NCBI GenBank assembly: GCA_014378185.1
Contig: JACMOE010000635.1
Location: 1-14,401, forward strand
Source: Gemmatimonadaceae bacterium
Lineage (GTDB): Bacteria > Gemmatimonadota > Gemmatimonadetes > Gemmatimonadales > Gemmatimonadaceae
DNA length: 14,401 nucleotides
Reading direction: 5' to 3'
The notes under the pieces were generated by a model. It did no database searches. It was not told where the DNA came from and worked only from the letters and a program-made list of their open reading frames with translations. Made by a program: the position numbers and the translations under genes. Positions 1-8,650 of the stretch are shown in pieces; position 1 is the stretch's first letter; each line of letters starts with the position of its first letter.

Positions 1-1169
1 CGCGCCTTTGTGCCCGCAGCCACTTTTTCCACCCGCCCCCCCGGGGGCCCCGGGCGCGCTGCCGCCTTATCCCGCAGGGCTGTATCCTGCGCCGGAGCCA
101 CCGCGGCTGAATCAGCCTTCTTCTTCGGCGTGGTATCCTGCGCCGCCACCGCATGCAGCCCCGCACCGCGGACATCAGCGGCGTGCGCCGACTTTACTCC
201 ACCCACCCGTTTCAACAGCGCGCAATAGGCCCAGCCCAGCCCGTGAGGCTCGTTCGACCTCACCCGCGGCGGAGCGGAACGCGGGGGCATCGTCGGCTTG
301 GGCGGCTGCTTCGCGTCCCGGTATTCCTGCAAGTCCATGTCGTACTGGTTCTGCGCCAGCCACAGGCGCTTCTGCATCTCGCACACGCCCATCTCCCGAT
401 CGCCCTTGTTGGCCTCGGTGGTCTCCGTCTCCTTGAAGCCGCCCGTCTGCACGTCTCGAATGCGGTACCGGTCCTGCTTGAAGAACAGGCGATTGAGCTG
501 GGTGGGCTTGTCCGTCGCCACCTCCTGCATCTGCCCGTGGAACAGGTCGAGCAGGAGGTCCTTCCGGTTCGACGCGAACGCGATGTGGCCACTGTCCGCA
601 TATATGGTGCGCCGCCGCATGGCGTCGGCCAGGTTGTAGATCACCACCTCCAGCAGTCGCCCGCCGGCCTGATCCACCTTGCCCGCCTTCAGGTAGAACT
701 TCCCTTCGGCAATCGAGTTGATCACCTGTTCCTTGAGCAGCAACGTCGGCCTGGCCTGGGAGATGTCGCTCTGCAACGTGCTCAACTCGTGGTTCGCGCG
801 CGGCAGCACCTGGTCGTTGAACGCGAGAAGCCCAATGGACATGAACACGCCGCCGATGATCGCCGGCGTCACCAGCCGCCACGGACTCACGCCGTTGGGC
901 TTCCGCGCCGTCACCTCGTTCTCCGAGGCGAGCCGGGTGTACGCATACAGGACGGCCACCAGGACAGACATCGGCACGGTGAGCGCAACCGTGAAGGGTA
1001 TGGACAGCATGAAGAACTGCCCAATGACCTTCCACGGAAGTCCCTTGCCCACCAGCTCGCCCATCTGCCGCGAGATGAAATTGAGCAGCATGAGCGACGT
1101 CAGCGCCACGAGCGCGAACGCAAATGGGCCGGCGTGCTCCCTGACGACGTAGCGGCTGATGATCTTCAA
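1..1169 (-). CDS. LptF/LptG-family LPS export permease, 3' part missing (left edge)
   Basis: This is the N-terminal 389 codons of an inner-membrane permease of the LptF/LptG (YjgP/YjgQ) family, which with the LptB ATPase extracts lipopolysaccharide from the inner membrane. The protein opens KIISRYVVREHAGPF, the usual family start. Hydrophobic segments lie near residues 13-31, 48-75 and 100-118, followed by FNDQVLPRANHEL, typical of the loop after the third helix. Residues about 140-250 form the periplasmic beta-rich domain; LLLKEQVINSIAEGKFYL looks more LptF-like than LptG-like, but I cannot decide. From about residue 286 the sequence turns into a Pro/Ala/Lys-rich low-complexity stretch that is still open at position 1, so the C-terminal membrane helices lie outside. 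The TTG at 1167-1169 is chosen because it gives the family-typical start; no in-frame ATG or good ribosome site is visible. It is divergent from the sprA-like gene. Confidence 0.9.
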   Translation of the reverse strand, partial: MKIISRYVVREHAGPFAFALVALTSLMLLNFISRQMGELVGKGLPWKVIGQFFMLSIPFTVALTVPMSVLVAVLYAYTRLASENEVTARKPNGVSPWRLVTPAIIGGVFMSIGLLAFNDQVLPRANHELSTLQSDISQARPTLLLKEQVINSIAEGKFYLKAGKVDQAGGRLLEVVIYNLADAMRRRTIYADSGHIAFASNRKDLLLDLFHGQMQEVATDKPTQLNRLFFKQDRYRIRDVQTGGFKETETTEANKGDREMGVCEMQKRLWLAQNQYDMDLQEYRDAKQPPKPTMPPRSAPPRVRSNEPHGLGWAYCALLKRVGGVKSAHAADVRGAGLHAVAAQDTTPKKKADSAAVAPAQDTALRDKAAARPGPPGGRVEKVAAGTKA

Positions 1170-1365
1170 GCGTGAGATCTGATGGGGATGGCGCGCGGAA
1201 CTGCAAGAGTGGCACAGCCTTGTAGCATGCGTCGCAGCCTGTAAATTCCACACCAGCGACGCGGAAATTCAAGTCTAACGCCCCGCAACGCGCTGTTGGC
1301 ATTGTCACGCGTCCGGTCGGGCGCATCCAGACGCCCGCGGCCGACTGTACCCCGCCTCCCTGGAT
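1170..1365. promoter_or_regulatory. Divergent intergenic region, probable back-to-back promoters
   Basis: This 196-bp gap separates the divergent LptF/G-type and SprA-type genes, so promoters for both are expected here. It contains the least GC-rich stretch nearby (about 1215-1280). Two short direct repeats stand out: CAGCCT at 1215-1220 and 1235-1240, each followed by GTA within a base, and AAATTC at 1243-1248 and 1265-1270. Minus-strand TTTACA with TACAAG 15 bp downstream is a weak -35/-10 candidate for the LptF/G gene. I cannot place a convincing promoter for the plus strand. Confidence 0.4.
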
Positions 1366-4300
1366 TTGGTGCGCGTTCTCCGGTTCCTCGCCGCGATCGC
1401 GGCGTTCGCCCGGCCTTCGGGCGTGTGCGCGCAACAGCCGGCCCCCGTCCCGGTGCCGCGCGTGGACTCCGTGCGCGTGGACACTCTCCATCCGCCCGCG
1501 AGGGATACCACCCGGCGCGTCCTCATGCCCAGGGCGCCCACCGTCGCGGATACAGTGAAAAAGCCCAGCCTCTTCGGGCCGCATGCCGACCTCAACGTGG
1601 ACGTCCACGCCCGGTTCGAAGCCCGCGAGGAACGCCGCCAGGATGACCGCTGCTCCAGCGGCTACATCATCGGCGCGGCCTACACCTGCGACAACAGCTT
1701 CCAGCCCTTCTTCGGCAGTCCGCAATTCACCCTGCGCAGCACCGGCACCATTGCCGACCGCGTGCACGTGAACATCGACTTCGACAACCTCCGGGAGTTC
1801 AACGCCTCCAACGCGGTGAACATCTTCTACGAGGGCAAGCCCGCAGACCGGATCCAGCGGCTCGAGGTGGGCAACGTGGCCTTCACCGTGCCGTCCACAC
1901 GCTTTCTCTCCAGTGGCGTACCGAGCGGAAACTACGGCGCCCAGGCGGTGGGCAAGCTCGGCCGCTTTCGCGTCCAGGGCATTGCCGCCCAGCAGAAGGG
2001 CAACATCGTCCGCGACCGGGTCTTCTACATCGGCAACCGCACGCTCCAGAGTGCCGAGCGCGAGATCAAGGACAACGAGATCGAACCGCGTCGCTTCTTC
2101 TTTACCGTGGACCCGCTGCTTTTCGGCGCGCCATACCCGCGCATCGACATCCTGAACCGCGCCCAGCTCTCGTCTCTCGCGGCGGCGCTGCCCGACACCA
2201 TCCGTCCCCGACGCATGGTGCTCTACCGGGTGCAGTTCGGCACCCAGCCCCAGAATCCAAATGGCCCACGCCTCCGCGTCCTTGGCGATCCGGGCCGCGG
2301 GCGGCAGACCTACGACGTGCTGCGCGAAGGGGTGGACTACTACCTCGACCCGTCGCTGCTCTGGTTCGCCCTCGTGCGACCGTTGAATGGCAGCAATGAA
2401 CGGCTCGTGGTGGCGTACACGGTGCGCGTCAATGGCCAGGATACCACGCTCCCCCTGTCGGCAGGCACGCCGGACCTCCAGTACTCGGGCGCCGGCGGCG
2501 ACCAGACGGCCAACCTCGTCTTCGACCCCAACGTCGTCCCCGGCTCCCCGGCGTTCCGTCGCGAGATTCGCTCCGTGTATCGCGTGGGCGGCGAGGAGAT
2601 CGTGCGCAACTCCACCCGGCTCCGTGTGGTGAGCGGCGCCGGCGACCAGGAGAAGCCCGCCAGCAACGGCTACGCCACCTTCCTCCAGATGTTCGGACTC
2701 GCGCAGTCCGTGAACCCGGCCAGTTTCGACATCGAGACCCGCCTGTGGCCGCGGCCCACGGATCCCAACTACAGCGCGGCCGCGGGCGGCACCGCCGGCC
2801 TGGCGAGTGCCGCGTCGCTCGGCGCCGCCTCCAGCGCCAGCGCGACAAGCGGCGGTCGCATCATCCGGGATCACTTCGTCATTTTCCCATCGCTCCAGCC
2901 GTTCGCTCGCAAGGATTCAGGGCTGGTCGATCCGGGCAATCCCACCAACGACGCCATCTACTCCACACCAGGCGAATACCTCTACTCTCCCCAGCATCCA
3001 GCCAACGTCTATCGCCTCAAGGTGGGCTACGAAACGGAAGCCACCGCAGAGGCGGGCGCCGTGGTGCTCGGCAGCGTGCAGTTGCGGCCCGGCTCGGAGC
3101 GCGTGGTGATCGACGGCCGCCCGCTGATTCGCGACGTGGATTACAGACTGGACTACGAGCTCGGGCGCCTCACCTTCCTCCGCCCGGATACGCTCTTCAC
3201 TCGACAGCGCGCCGTCACCGTGCGCTTCGAGGAGAATCCCCTGTTCAACGTCACGCCCACCAACCTCTTCGGCGTCACGAGCACGCTCCCGCTGCCCAAC
3301 GGCGAGCTGAATTTCATGGCAGTGCAGCAGTCGCAGAGCAACTCCAACTTCACCCGCCCGCAACTCGGCTTCGAGCCCGTGTCGTCGCTGCTGGCGGGAG
3401 TGAATGGCGAAATGGGTTGGGAGGTGGGGCCGCTCACGCGCCTCATGAATCACCTGCCATTCGTGAAGACCACGGCCAAGTCGCGAATGAGCGTGCAGGG
3501 TGAGCTCGCGACGAGTCGTCCCCGGGGAAACGGCGACATCCAGGCCTATCTGGAGAGTTTCGAAGGCGATCAGGGAATCACCGTCAGCCTCATCGACCAG
3601 AACTGGGCCCTCTCCAGCCAGCCGGCCGACGGGCACGTGCTTCCGCGCCGGCCGGACTACGGCGCCAACCCGTTCGACCTGCGGCGCGCCACGTCCATCG
3701 CCTTCCAGAACAACGGCCTCAATCCCACCACGGGCGGACTCATCACGGTCAAGAGCGCCGCCATCGACCAGAACGCCAACTTCACTGGCCTCGTCGGATC
3801 AACCGGCACCGAGCAGGTGCTCTGGCTCACGCTGTATCCCCTGACCATTGGTGGCAGGTACAACCCGGCCACGCGTTCGGGTGGCTGGACGGTGCCCGCA
3901 ACGAAGGCGCCGAGTGGCCGGCGGTATCGCTCGGTGCGCACGGTGCTGAGCGCGGCGGGGGTCGATCTCTCGCGCACGGAGAATCTCGAGTTCTGGACGC
4001 TGGTGGACACCACGGCTGCGCGGCGCACCACCAACCCGACGCTCGTGTTCGACTTGGGCGCCATCTCGGAGAATCGCATTGCCTTCGCGCCGGAGTCGCT
4101 GCTCGTGCGGGCCGGCATCAAGCCGGATTCGCTGTTTCGCGGCAAGAAGCTTCAGGGACTCGATACGCTCGACACCGAACGCGATCCCATTTCCCGCGCA
4201 TTCAATGCCGACGTGAACGACAAGGGCCTGCCGGGCGACGTCGTGGACACACTTGTCGTGGATTCAGGCACCGGGATCACGCGCGCCTTCAACGTGCCCA

Positions 4301-7300
4301 TCTGCGCCGGCGCCACCCGCACCGTGCCGAGGCTGGGCGACACGCGCTCCAACTGCACCGTGCGCAACAACCGGTTGGACGAAGAGGACATCGACCTCGA
4401 CGGCGTGCTGAACCTGACCACGGCCACGCGCGATCAGGAGAAAATCTCACGCTTCGTCGTGGATCTCGGCAACCGTGCGCGGTGGGTGCGCTTCGGCGGT
4501 ACGTTCACGCAGCAGCTCGATTCCGCTGGTGCGCAGCACGTCCTCACATGGGTGTTGGTGCGCGTGCCCTTCCGCGCCGCGGACGACACCATCAATGACG
4601 TGCTGCTGCGCCGAGTGCGCGCCATGCGCGTGACCATGGTGAGTGGTGCAGGTGCGGCAGACGACGAATTCGCGCAGATTCCGCTGGCGCGCCTGCGCCT
4701 CGCTGGCGCGCCATGGCTCAAGCGCAATGACCAGACACTCGTCGGCATCGCGGGCGAGACACCAGGCGGTGGATATACGAGGACGTCGCTCGTGGGCACC
4801 GCCGACAAGGGCACGCTCAACGGCGACGATTATCAGTCACCGCCCGGCGTGAGCGATCAGCCGGAGACGCAGTCCGCACTGTTTGGCACCACCGCGCAAC
4901 AGATCAACGAGCGGTCGCTCCGGTTGCAGGCCGGCAACCTCCCATTGTATGGCCGCGCGGAAGCGTATTATCGCTTTCCCGGCGGGCAGCAGAGCTTCAT
5001 GGGCTACCGCGAGCTGCGGTTGTGGGCGCGCGGCCGGCGCAACGGGTGGGGACCGGGCGGCGAACTCCAGATGTACGTGAAGGTCGGCCGCGATGCGAAC
5101 AACTTCTACCTGTACCGCACGCCAGTGAATTCGGGACCGGGCGCCGAGGCGTGGAATCCGGAAGTGCGCGTGGATTTCAACCGCTTCTTCGCGCTGCGGC
5201 AGAAGGTCCAGAACGCGTACCTGGCCAACCGGGGCGACACGCTGTCGTCCTGCACGGGTGCAGACGCCGCGCTCGTGGCCGCGTCCGGCGTACCGGCCAT
5301 CACGGGCCAGCAGCGATACGTCGCCTGTGATGGCGGCTACATGGTGTACACGGTGGAACCGGGCGCGGCCCCGCCCAACCTCGCGGCGGTGCAGGAAATG
5401 GCCGTGGGCTTCGTTCGGCTCCCCGCGTCGGGCGGGATGCCGAGCGTCATTGGGCCGGCCGATTCGCTGGAGCTGTGGGTGGACGACATCCGACTGGGGA
5501 AGGTGGTGAACAGCCCGGGCTACGCGGGCCAGGTGAGCGTGAGCATGAGCGCCGCCGACATCGCGGACGTGCGTGTTGGGTTCACGAAGAAGGATCCCAA
5601 CTTCCGGCAGCTCACGGACCAGCCCAGCTTCGTGGATGATCGCGTGCTGGACGTGGTGGGCACGCTGCACCTGGAAAAGCTGCTGCCCGTGTCCCTCGGC
5701 TTCGCCGTGCCGCTCACCATCACGCACGTGTCGTCGTCCAGCACGCCGCTGTTTCTCAGCGGCACCGACGTGCCTGGCGCTGGAGTGCCCAATCTCCGCG
5801 CGCCGGCCACCGGGATCACCACGTACGCGCTGAGCGTCCGGCGTACCGGACCCATCGCCAATCCGCTGCTCGGCGCACTGGTGGACAATCTCGGGCTCAC
5901 GTCCACCTACACCACGGGCGACAGCCGCAACGAGTACCAGAGCGGCAACAACAATCACTTCGCGCTCAGCCTGGATTACAACGTGGCCGCGGAAGCGCGC
6001 ACGGCGCATGTGCCGGGCATCATGAGTGCGCCGCTCAACATCATTCCGGTGTCGCTCCGCTCGGGCGACACCACGAGCGAGCCAGGTGTCTTCCGCTGGA
6101 ATCCTACCGTGCTTCGCTTCTCGAGTGGCGTGGTGCGCGGCATGGACCAGCGCTTCTCGTTCCTGAAGCCAGCCGGCGCGCTCGATGATTCGGGGCGCGT
6201 GGCACGCACCGACCAGAACCTGTGGCGCAATTCGAGCACCCTCGAGTTCCGCCCCACCACTGCACTCACCGCGCGCTGGGACTTCGTGTCGCTGCGCGAC
6301 CTCCGCGACTATGGCGATACCACGCAGGCGTCGCGAGCGGCCACGGAGGGACGGGCGCGGCTCTTCGGCGCCAACGTGGGCACGGAGCGCGAGCGATCGT
6401 TCCTCACGTCGTTCGGATTCGCGCCGCAGCGGTCGCAGTGGTTTCGCCCGCGCGCCGACTTCGGCACGCAGTACGGCATGCTGCGCGACCCCAATCGCGG
6501 CTCGTTCACGAGCCTCGCGTCGGGCAATACGATCACCGACGCACTGCCGCGCCGAGTCACCGTGTCGCAGAACCTGGGCGGCGGCGTGACCGTCGATCTC
6601 GGTCGCGCCATGACCATCTATGGCGCGGATTCCTCGCTGGCGCGCCGGCTGGCGCGCGTTTTCGCGCCACTCGACATCACGGTGAATCGCAGCCTGCTGT
6701 CGGCCTTCGACGACGCGAGCGCCGGCGCGCCCGCCGCACTCCAGTTCGGGCTCGGCGGCGTGAACGCCTTCCGCGAGGCCAACGGACGGCTCGCCGCCAC
6801 CACCGGACTCACGCAGGCGCTCGCCGTGAGCCAGTCGCTGCTCTTTCCCGGCAACATCGCGATCGTCAACCGCTTCCGCCGCACCACCACGCGCAGCTGG
6901 ACGCGCCGCGTGGAGAATGAACAGTCCGTGTCCGACGGCGCGCAGACCGTGTTTCCCGACGTCAGCGTCCGCTGGAACTGGACGCCTCCCGTGTTGTTCC
7001 GGCCCGTGATCAAGTCCCTGGGCGCCAATGCTGGCTACGCCCGCTCCCTGGCGGCGAGCTTCCTTGCCGGCAGCGAGGGCGGCCAGCAGCCCGAGTTGCG
7101 CGGGGCGCTCGTTCGCACCGTGCCCGTCAATGCGTCGGTGGCGTGGGGATTTGGCCGAGGGCTCACGACGTCTGCCGGGTATACGTCCACCATCCGCACG
7201 GACTCGCTGCCGGGCAGCGTCGCCCAGGGCAAGTCGGAGGAGACGAGCATCGACGTCGGCCGGGCGTTCAAGCTACCAAAGAACCTGGGCTTTACCATCG

Positions 7301-7566
7301 ACAACGACATCCGCGCGCGCCTCGGGTGGCAACAGACCCGCTCGAACACCTACATCACCGATCTCGCTCGGCTGGGAGCCAGCCGGCTGGCCGACAACGG
7401 CCGCACTTCGATGAGCCTGAACGCGGATACCGATCTCAGCGAAACGGTGGTGTTCACGCTCCAGGGCTCGCGCGTGGTGACGTTCGACAACAACTTCAAC
7501 CGGCGCAACACGCAGCTCGTGTTCTCCACCGTGCTCCAGGTGCAGTTCTTCGGCGACGCGAAGTAG
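1366..7566 (+). CDS. sprA: SprA-like giant outer-membrane protein (type IX secretion translocon family)
   Basis: SprA (Sov) forms the very large outer-membrane beta-barrel through which type IX secretion cargo leaves the cell in Bacteroidota. This copy is 2066 residues, somewhat shorter than typical SprA. Residues 1-22 form a signal peptide with predicted cleavage VCA|QQ. Family hallmarks are: LEVGNVAFTVPSTRFLSSG followed by LGRFRVQGIAAQQKG; LFGV with the NHLPF segment; YLESFEGD at about 728-735 (SprA has YIDDFEG-like); EEDIDLDGVLN at about 1007-1016 (SprA has EDINxDNTLN); LELWVDDIRLG near 1370 (SprA has VWVNELRL). The C-terminus is rich in alternating beta strands and ends in VLQVQFFGDAK. 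An Ala/Ser/Gly-rich loop lies at 469-497. Mature cysteines occur only as three close pairs: 96/108, 980/997 and 1296/1321. The start is TTG (GTG at 1369 is possible); an upstream in-frame stop at 1276 and the signal peptide support it. No good ribosome site is visible. Confidence 0.9.
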   Translation: MVRVLRFLAAIAAFARPSGVCAQQPAPVPVPRVDSVRVDTLHPPARDTTRRVLMPRAPTVADTVKKPSLFGPHADLNVDVHARFEAREERRQDDRCSSGYIIGAAYTCDNSFQPFFGSPQFTLRSTGTIADRVHVNIDFDNLREFNASNAVNIFYEGKPADRIQRLEVGNVAFTVPSTRFLSSGVPSGNYGAQAVGKLGRFRVQGIAAQQKGNIVRDRVFYIGNRTLQSAEREIKDNEIEPRRFFFTVDPLLFGAPYPRIDILNRAQLSSLAAALPDTIRPRRMVLYRVQFGTQPQNPNGPRLRVLGDPGRGRQTYDVLREGVDYYLDPSLLWFALVRPLNGSNERLVVAYTVRVNGQDTTLPLSAGTPDLQYSGAGGDQTANLVFDPNVVPGSPAFRREIRSVYRVGGEEIVRNSTRLRVVSGAGDQEKPASNGYATFLQMFGLAQSVNPASFDIETRLWPRPTDPNYSAAAGGTAGLASAASLGAASSASATSGGRIIRDHFVIFPSLQPFARKDSGLVDPGNPTNDAIYSTPGEYLYSPQHPANVYRLKVGYETEATAEAGAVVLGSVQLRPGSERVVIDGRPLIRDVDYRLDYELGRLTFLRPDTLFTRQRAVTVRFEENPLFNVTPTNLFGVTSTLPLPNGELNFMAVQQSQSNSNFTRPQLGFEPVSSLLAGVNGEMGWEVGPLTRLMNHLPFVKTTAKSRMSVQGELATSRPRGNGDIQAYLESFEGDQGITVSLIDQNWALSSQPADGHVLPRRPDYGANPFDLRRATSIAFQNNGLNPTTGGLITVKSAAIDQNANFTGLVGSTGTEQVLWLTLYPLTIGGRYNPATRSGGWTVPATKAPSGRRYRSVRTVLSAAGVDLSRTENLEFWTLVDTTAARRTTNPTLVFDLGAISENRIAFAPESLLVRAGIKPDSLFRGKKLQGLDTLDTERDPISRAFNADVNDKGLPGDVVDTLVVDSGTGITRAFNVPICAGATRTVPRLGDTRSNCTVRNNRLDEEDIDLDGVLNLTTATRDQEKISRFVVDLGNRARWVRFGGTFTQQLDSAGAQHVLTWVLVRVPFRAADDTINDVLLRRVRAMRVTMVSGAGAADDEFAQIPLARLRLAGAPWLKRNDQTLVGIAGETPGGGYTRTSLVGTADKGTLNGDDYQSPPGVSDQPETQSALFGTTAQQINERSLRLQAGNLPLYGRAEAYYRFPGGQQSFMGYRELRLWARGRRNGWGPGGELQMYVKVGRDANNFYLYRTPVNSGPGAEAWNPEVRVDFNRFFALRQKVQNAYLANRGDTLSSCTGADAALVAASGVPAITGQQRYVACDGGYMVYTVEPGAAPPNLAAVQEMAVGFVRLPASGGMPSVIGPADSLELWVDDIRLGKVVNSPGYAGQVSVSMSAADIADVRVGFTKKDPNFRQLTDQPSFVDDRVLDVVGTLHLEKLLPVSLGFAVPLTITHVSSSSTPLFLSGTDVPGAGVPNLRAPATGITTYALSVRRTGPIANPLLGALVDNLGLTSTYTTGDSRNEYQSGNNNHFALSLDYNVAAEARTAHVPGIMSAPLNIIPVSLRSGDTTSEPGVFRWNPTVLRFSSGVVRGMDQRFSFLKPAGALDDSGRVARTDQNLWRNSSTLEFRPTTALTARWDFVSLRDLRDYGDTTQASRAATEGRARLFGANVGTERERSFLTSFGFAPQRSQWFRPRADFGTQYGMLRDPNRGSFTSLASGNTITDALPRRVTVSQNLGGGVTVDLGRAMTIYGADSSLARRLARVFAPLDITVNRSLLSAFDDASAGAPAALQFGLGGVNAFREANGRLAATTGLTQALAVSQSLLFPGNIAIVNRFRRTTTRSWTRRVENEQSVSDGAQTVFPDVSVRWNWTPPVLFRPVIKSLGANAGYARSLAASFLAGSEGGQQPELRGALVRTVPVNASVAWGFGRGLTTSAGYTSTIRTDSLPGSVAQGKSEETSIDVGRAFKLPKNLGFTIDNDIRARLGWQQTRSNTYITDLARLGASRLADNGRTSMSLNADTDLSETVVFTLQGSRVVTFDNNFNRRNTQLVFSTVLQVQFFGDAK

Positions 7567-7588
7567 TCCGGACCCTCGCGCCGAAAGT

Positions 7589-7631
7589 GGGGTGAAGAAG
7601 GGACGCAGCACGTTGCGTCGTGCATCACCCC
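7589..7631 (+). other. Imperfect two-stem hairpin between sprA and the M28 gene
   Basis: An outer 7-bp stem pairs GGGGTGA (7589-7595) with TCACCCC (7625-7631). An inner 6-bp stem pairs GACGCA (7602-7607) with TGCGTC (7614-7619) around a 6-nt loop. The two stems are separated by internal loops of 6 and 5 nt. It lies 22 bp after the sprA stop and lacks a T-tract, so it is not a standard intrinsic terminator; it could stabilise mRNA ends, act in a Rho-linked way or be chance in GC-rich DNA. It overlaps a possible GTG start at 7592 for the next gene, which argues against that start. Confidence 0.4.
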
Positions 7632-7660
7632 GTCCGCTCGTCGGGTGGCGAGAATGGACA

Positions 7661-8647
7661 ATGACGGTTCAACAATCATCAAGGCCTCACGTCGTGCGGA
7701 TGTTGACTCTCTGTAGTGTGCTCTGCCTCGCGCTCGCGGGCGCGTGTGACAAGCTCCCGTCCAGGCCGAAGACGGCGTTCAACGCCGACTCCGCGTTCTC
7801 GTACACGCGGCAGCAGGTCGCCTTCGGCCCACGAGTGCCGGGCACACCAGGCGCCGTGAAGGCGGGCGACTGGATCGTCGCCATGATGAAGGCGCGCGCC
7901 GACACCGTGATCGAGCAGCGGTGGACGCACAAGACGCTCAAGGGCGACTCCCTTCCGCTCCGGAACATCCTGGCGCGGTTCAACCCGAAGGCCACGCAGC
8001 GCGTGCTCTACATCACGCACTGGGACACGCGCCCCGTGGCCGACAGCGACCCGGTGCTCGGCAATCGCAACACACCCATCCCTGGCGCCAACGATGGCGC
8101 GGCCGGAGTGGGGTTGTTCGTCGCGCTCGGTGATGCGTTGAAGAAGGTGCCGGCGACCGTCGGCGTGGACCTGCTGTTCGTTGACGGCGAGGATTACGGT
8201 GCCAGCTTCGACCCGCCGTATGCGGATGTGCTGCTGGGGTCACAGTATTTCGTGAATCACCTTCCCACCGCCGACTACAAGCCGATCTACGGCGTCCTCT
8301 GGGACATGATCGCCGACAAGGACCTCAACATCACGCAGGAGCCCAACTCCATGCGCGCGGCGCCCGAGGTGGTGACGCGCGTCTGGCAGAAGGCGGCTGA
8401 ACTGGGGTACGAGAAGTACTTCATCCCCAAGCCGTACCAGTATCCCGTCACGGACGACCACGTGCCGTTCATCGAGAAGGGTTTCCACGTCATCGACGTC
8501 ATCGATCTCGACTACGGTCCGCCTGGGCCCGACGGCAATCCATTCCCCAACTATCACCACACCTTGCAGGACACAATGGAGCACATCTCGGCCAGGAGCT
8601 TCCAGGTGGTTGGTGACGTTGCGCTCGCACTGCTGATGGACGGTTAG
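7661..8647 (+). CDS. M28-family lipoprotein, glutaminyl-peptide cyclotransferase type
   Basis: The product (328 aa from this start) belongs to the M28 zinc peptidase fold, and is closest by motif to glutaminyl-peptide cyclotransferases, which convert N-terminal Gln to pyroglutamate. Visible motifs are: ITHWDTRP (H120, D122), IPGANDGAAG (metal Asp D145), VDGEDYG (catalytic-type E177, metal-type D178), D215 in LWDMIADKD, TDDHVPF (D265-D266) and NYHHTLQDT (H299/H300). These match the metal and acid residues of the family, with Asp in place of the more usual second Glu of an EE pair. The N-terminus has a hydrophobic stretch ending LALAGAC, a slightly atypical lipobox, so an envelope-anchored lipoprotein is inferred. 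ATG 7661 is chosen; ATG 7700 is possible, and GTG 7592 would add a charged leader inside a hairpin. An aminopeptidase role cannot be excluded. Confidence 0.88.
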   Translation: MTVQQSSRPHVVRMLTLCSVLCLALAGACDKLPSRPKTAFNADSAFSYTRQQVAFGPRVPGTPGAVKAGDWIVAMMKARADTVIEQRWTHKTLKGDSLPLRNILARFNPKATQRVLYITHWDTRPVADSDPVLGNRNTPIPGANDGAAGVGLFVALGDALKKVPATVGVDLLFVDGEDYGASFDPPYADVLLGSQYFVNHLPTADYKPIYGVLWDMIADKDLNITQEPNSMRAAPEVVTRVWQKAAELGYEKYFIPKPYQYPVTDDHVPFIEKGFHVIDVIDLDYGPPGPDGNPFPNYHHTLQDTMEHISARSFQVVGDVALALLMDG

Positions 8648-8650
8648 ACT

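Noticed and set aside
30..54. GC-only tract of C7-G5-C4-G3 resembling a hairpin
   Set aside because: It lies within the Pro/Gly-rich coding segment of the LptF/G gene (reads PGPPGG), so codon and amino-acid composition explain it.
175..2874. A very long minus-strand open frame of about 899 codons
   Set aside because: It crosses the LptF/G gene, the divergent gap and the start of sprA in another frame. Its translation is Arg/Ala/Gly/His-rich with no domain, as expected for a shadow frame in GC-rich DNA.
7592..7660. GTG 7592 as start of the M28 lipoprotein gene
   Set aside because: It lies inside a hairpin and would add 23 mostly basic residues before an already complete signal sequence; ATG 7661 or 7700 fits a lipoprotein better.
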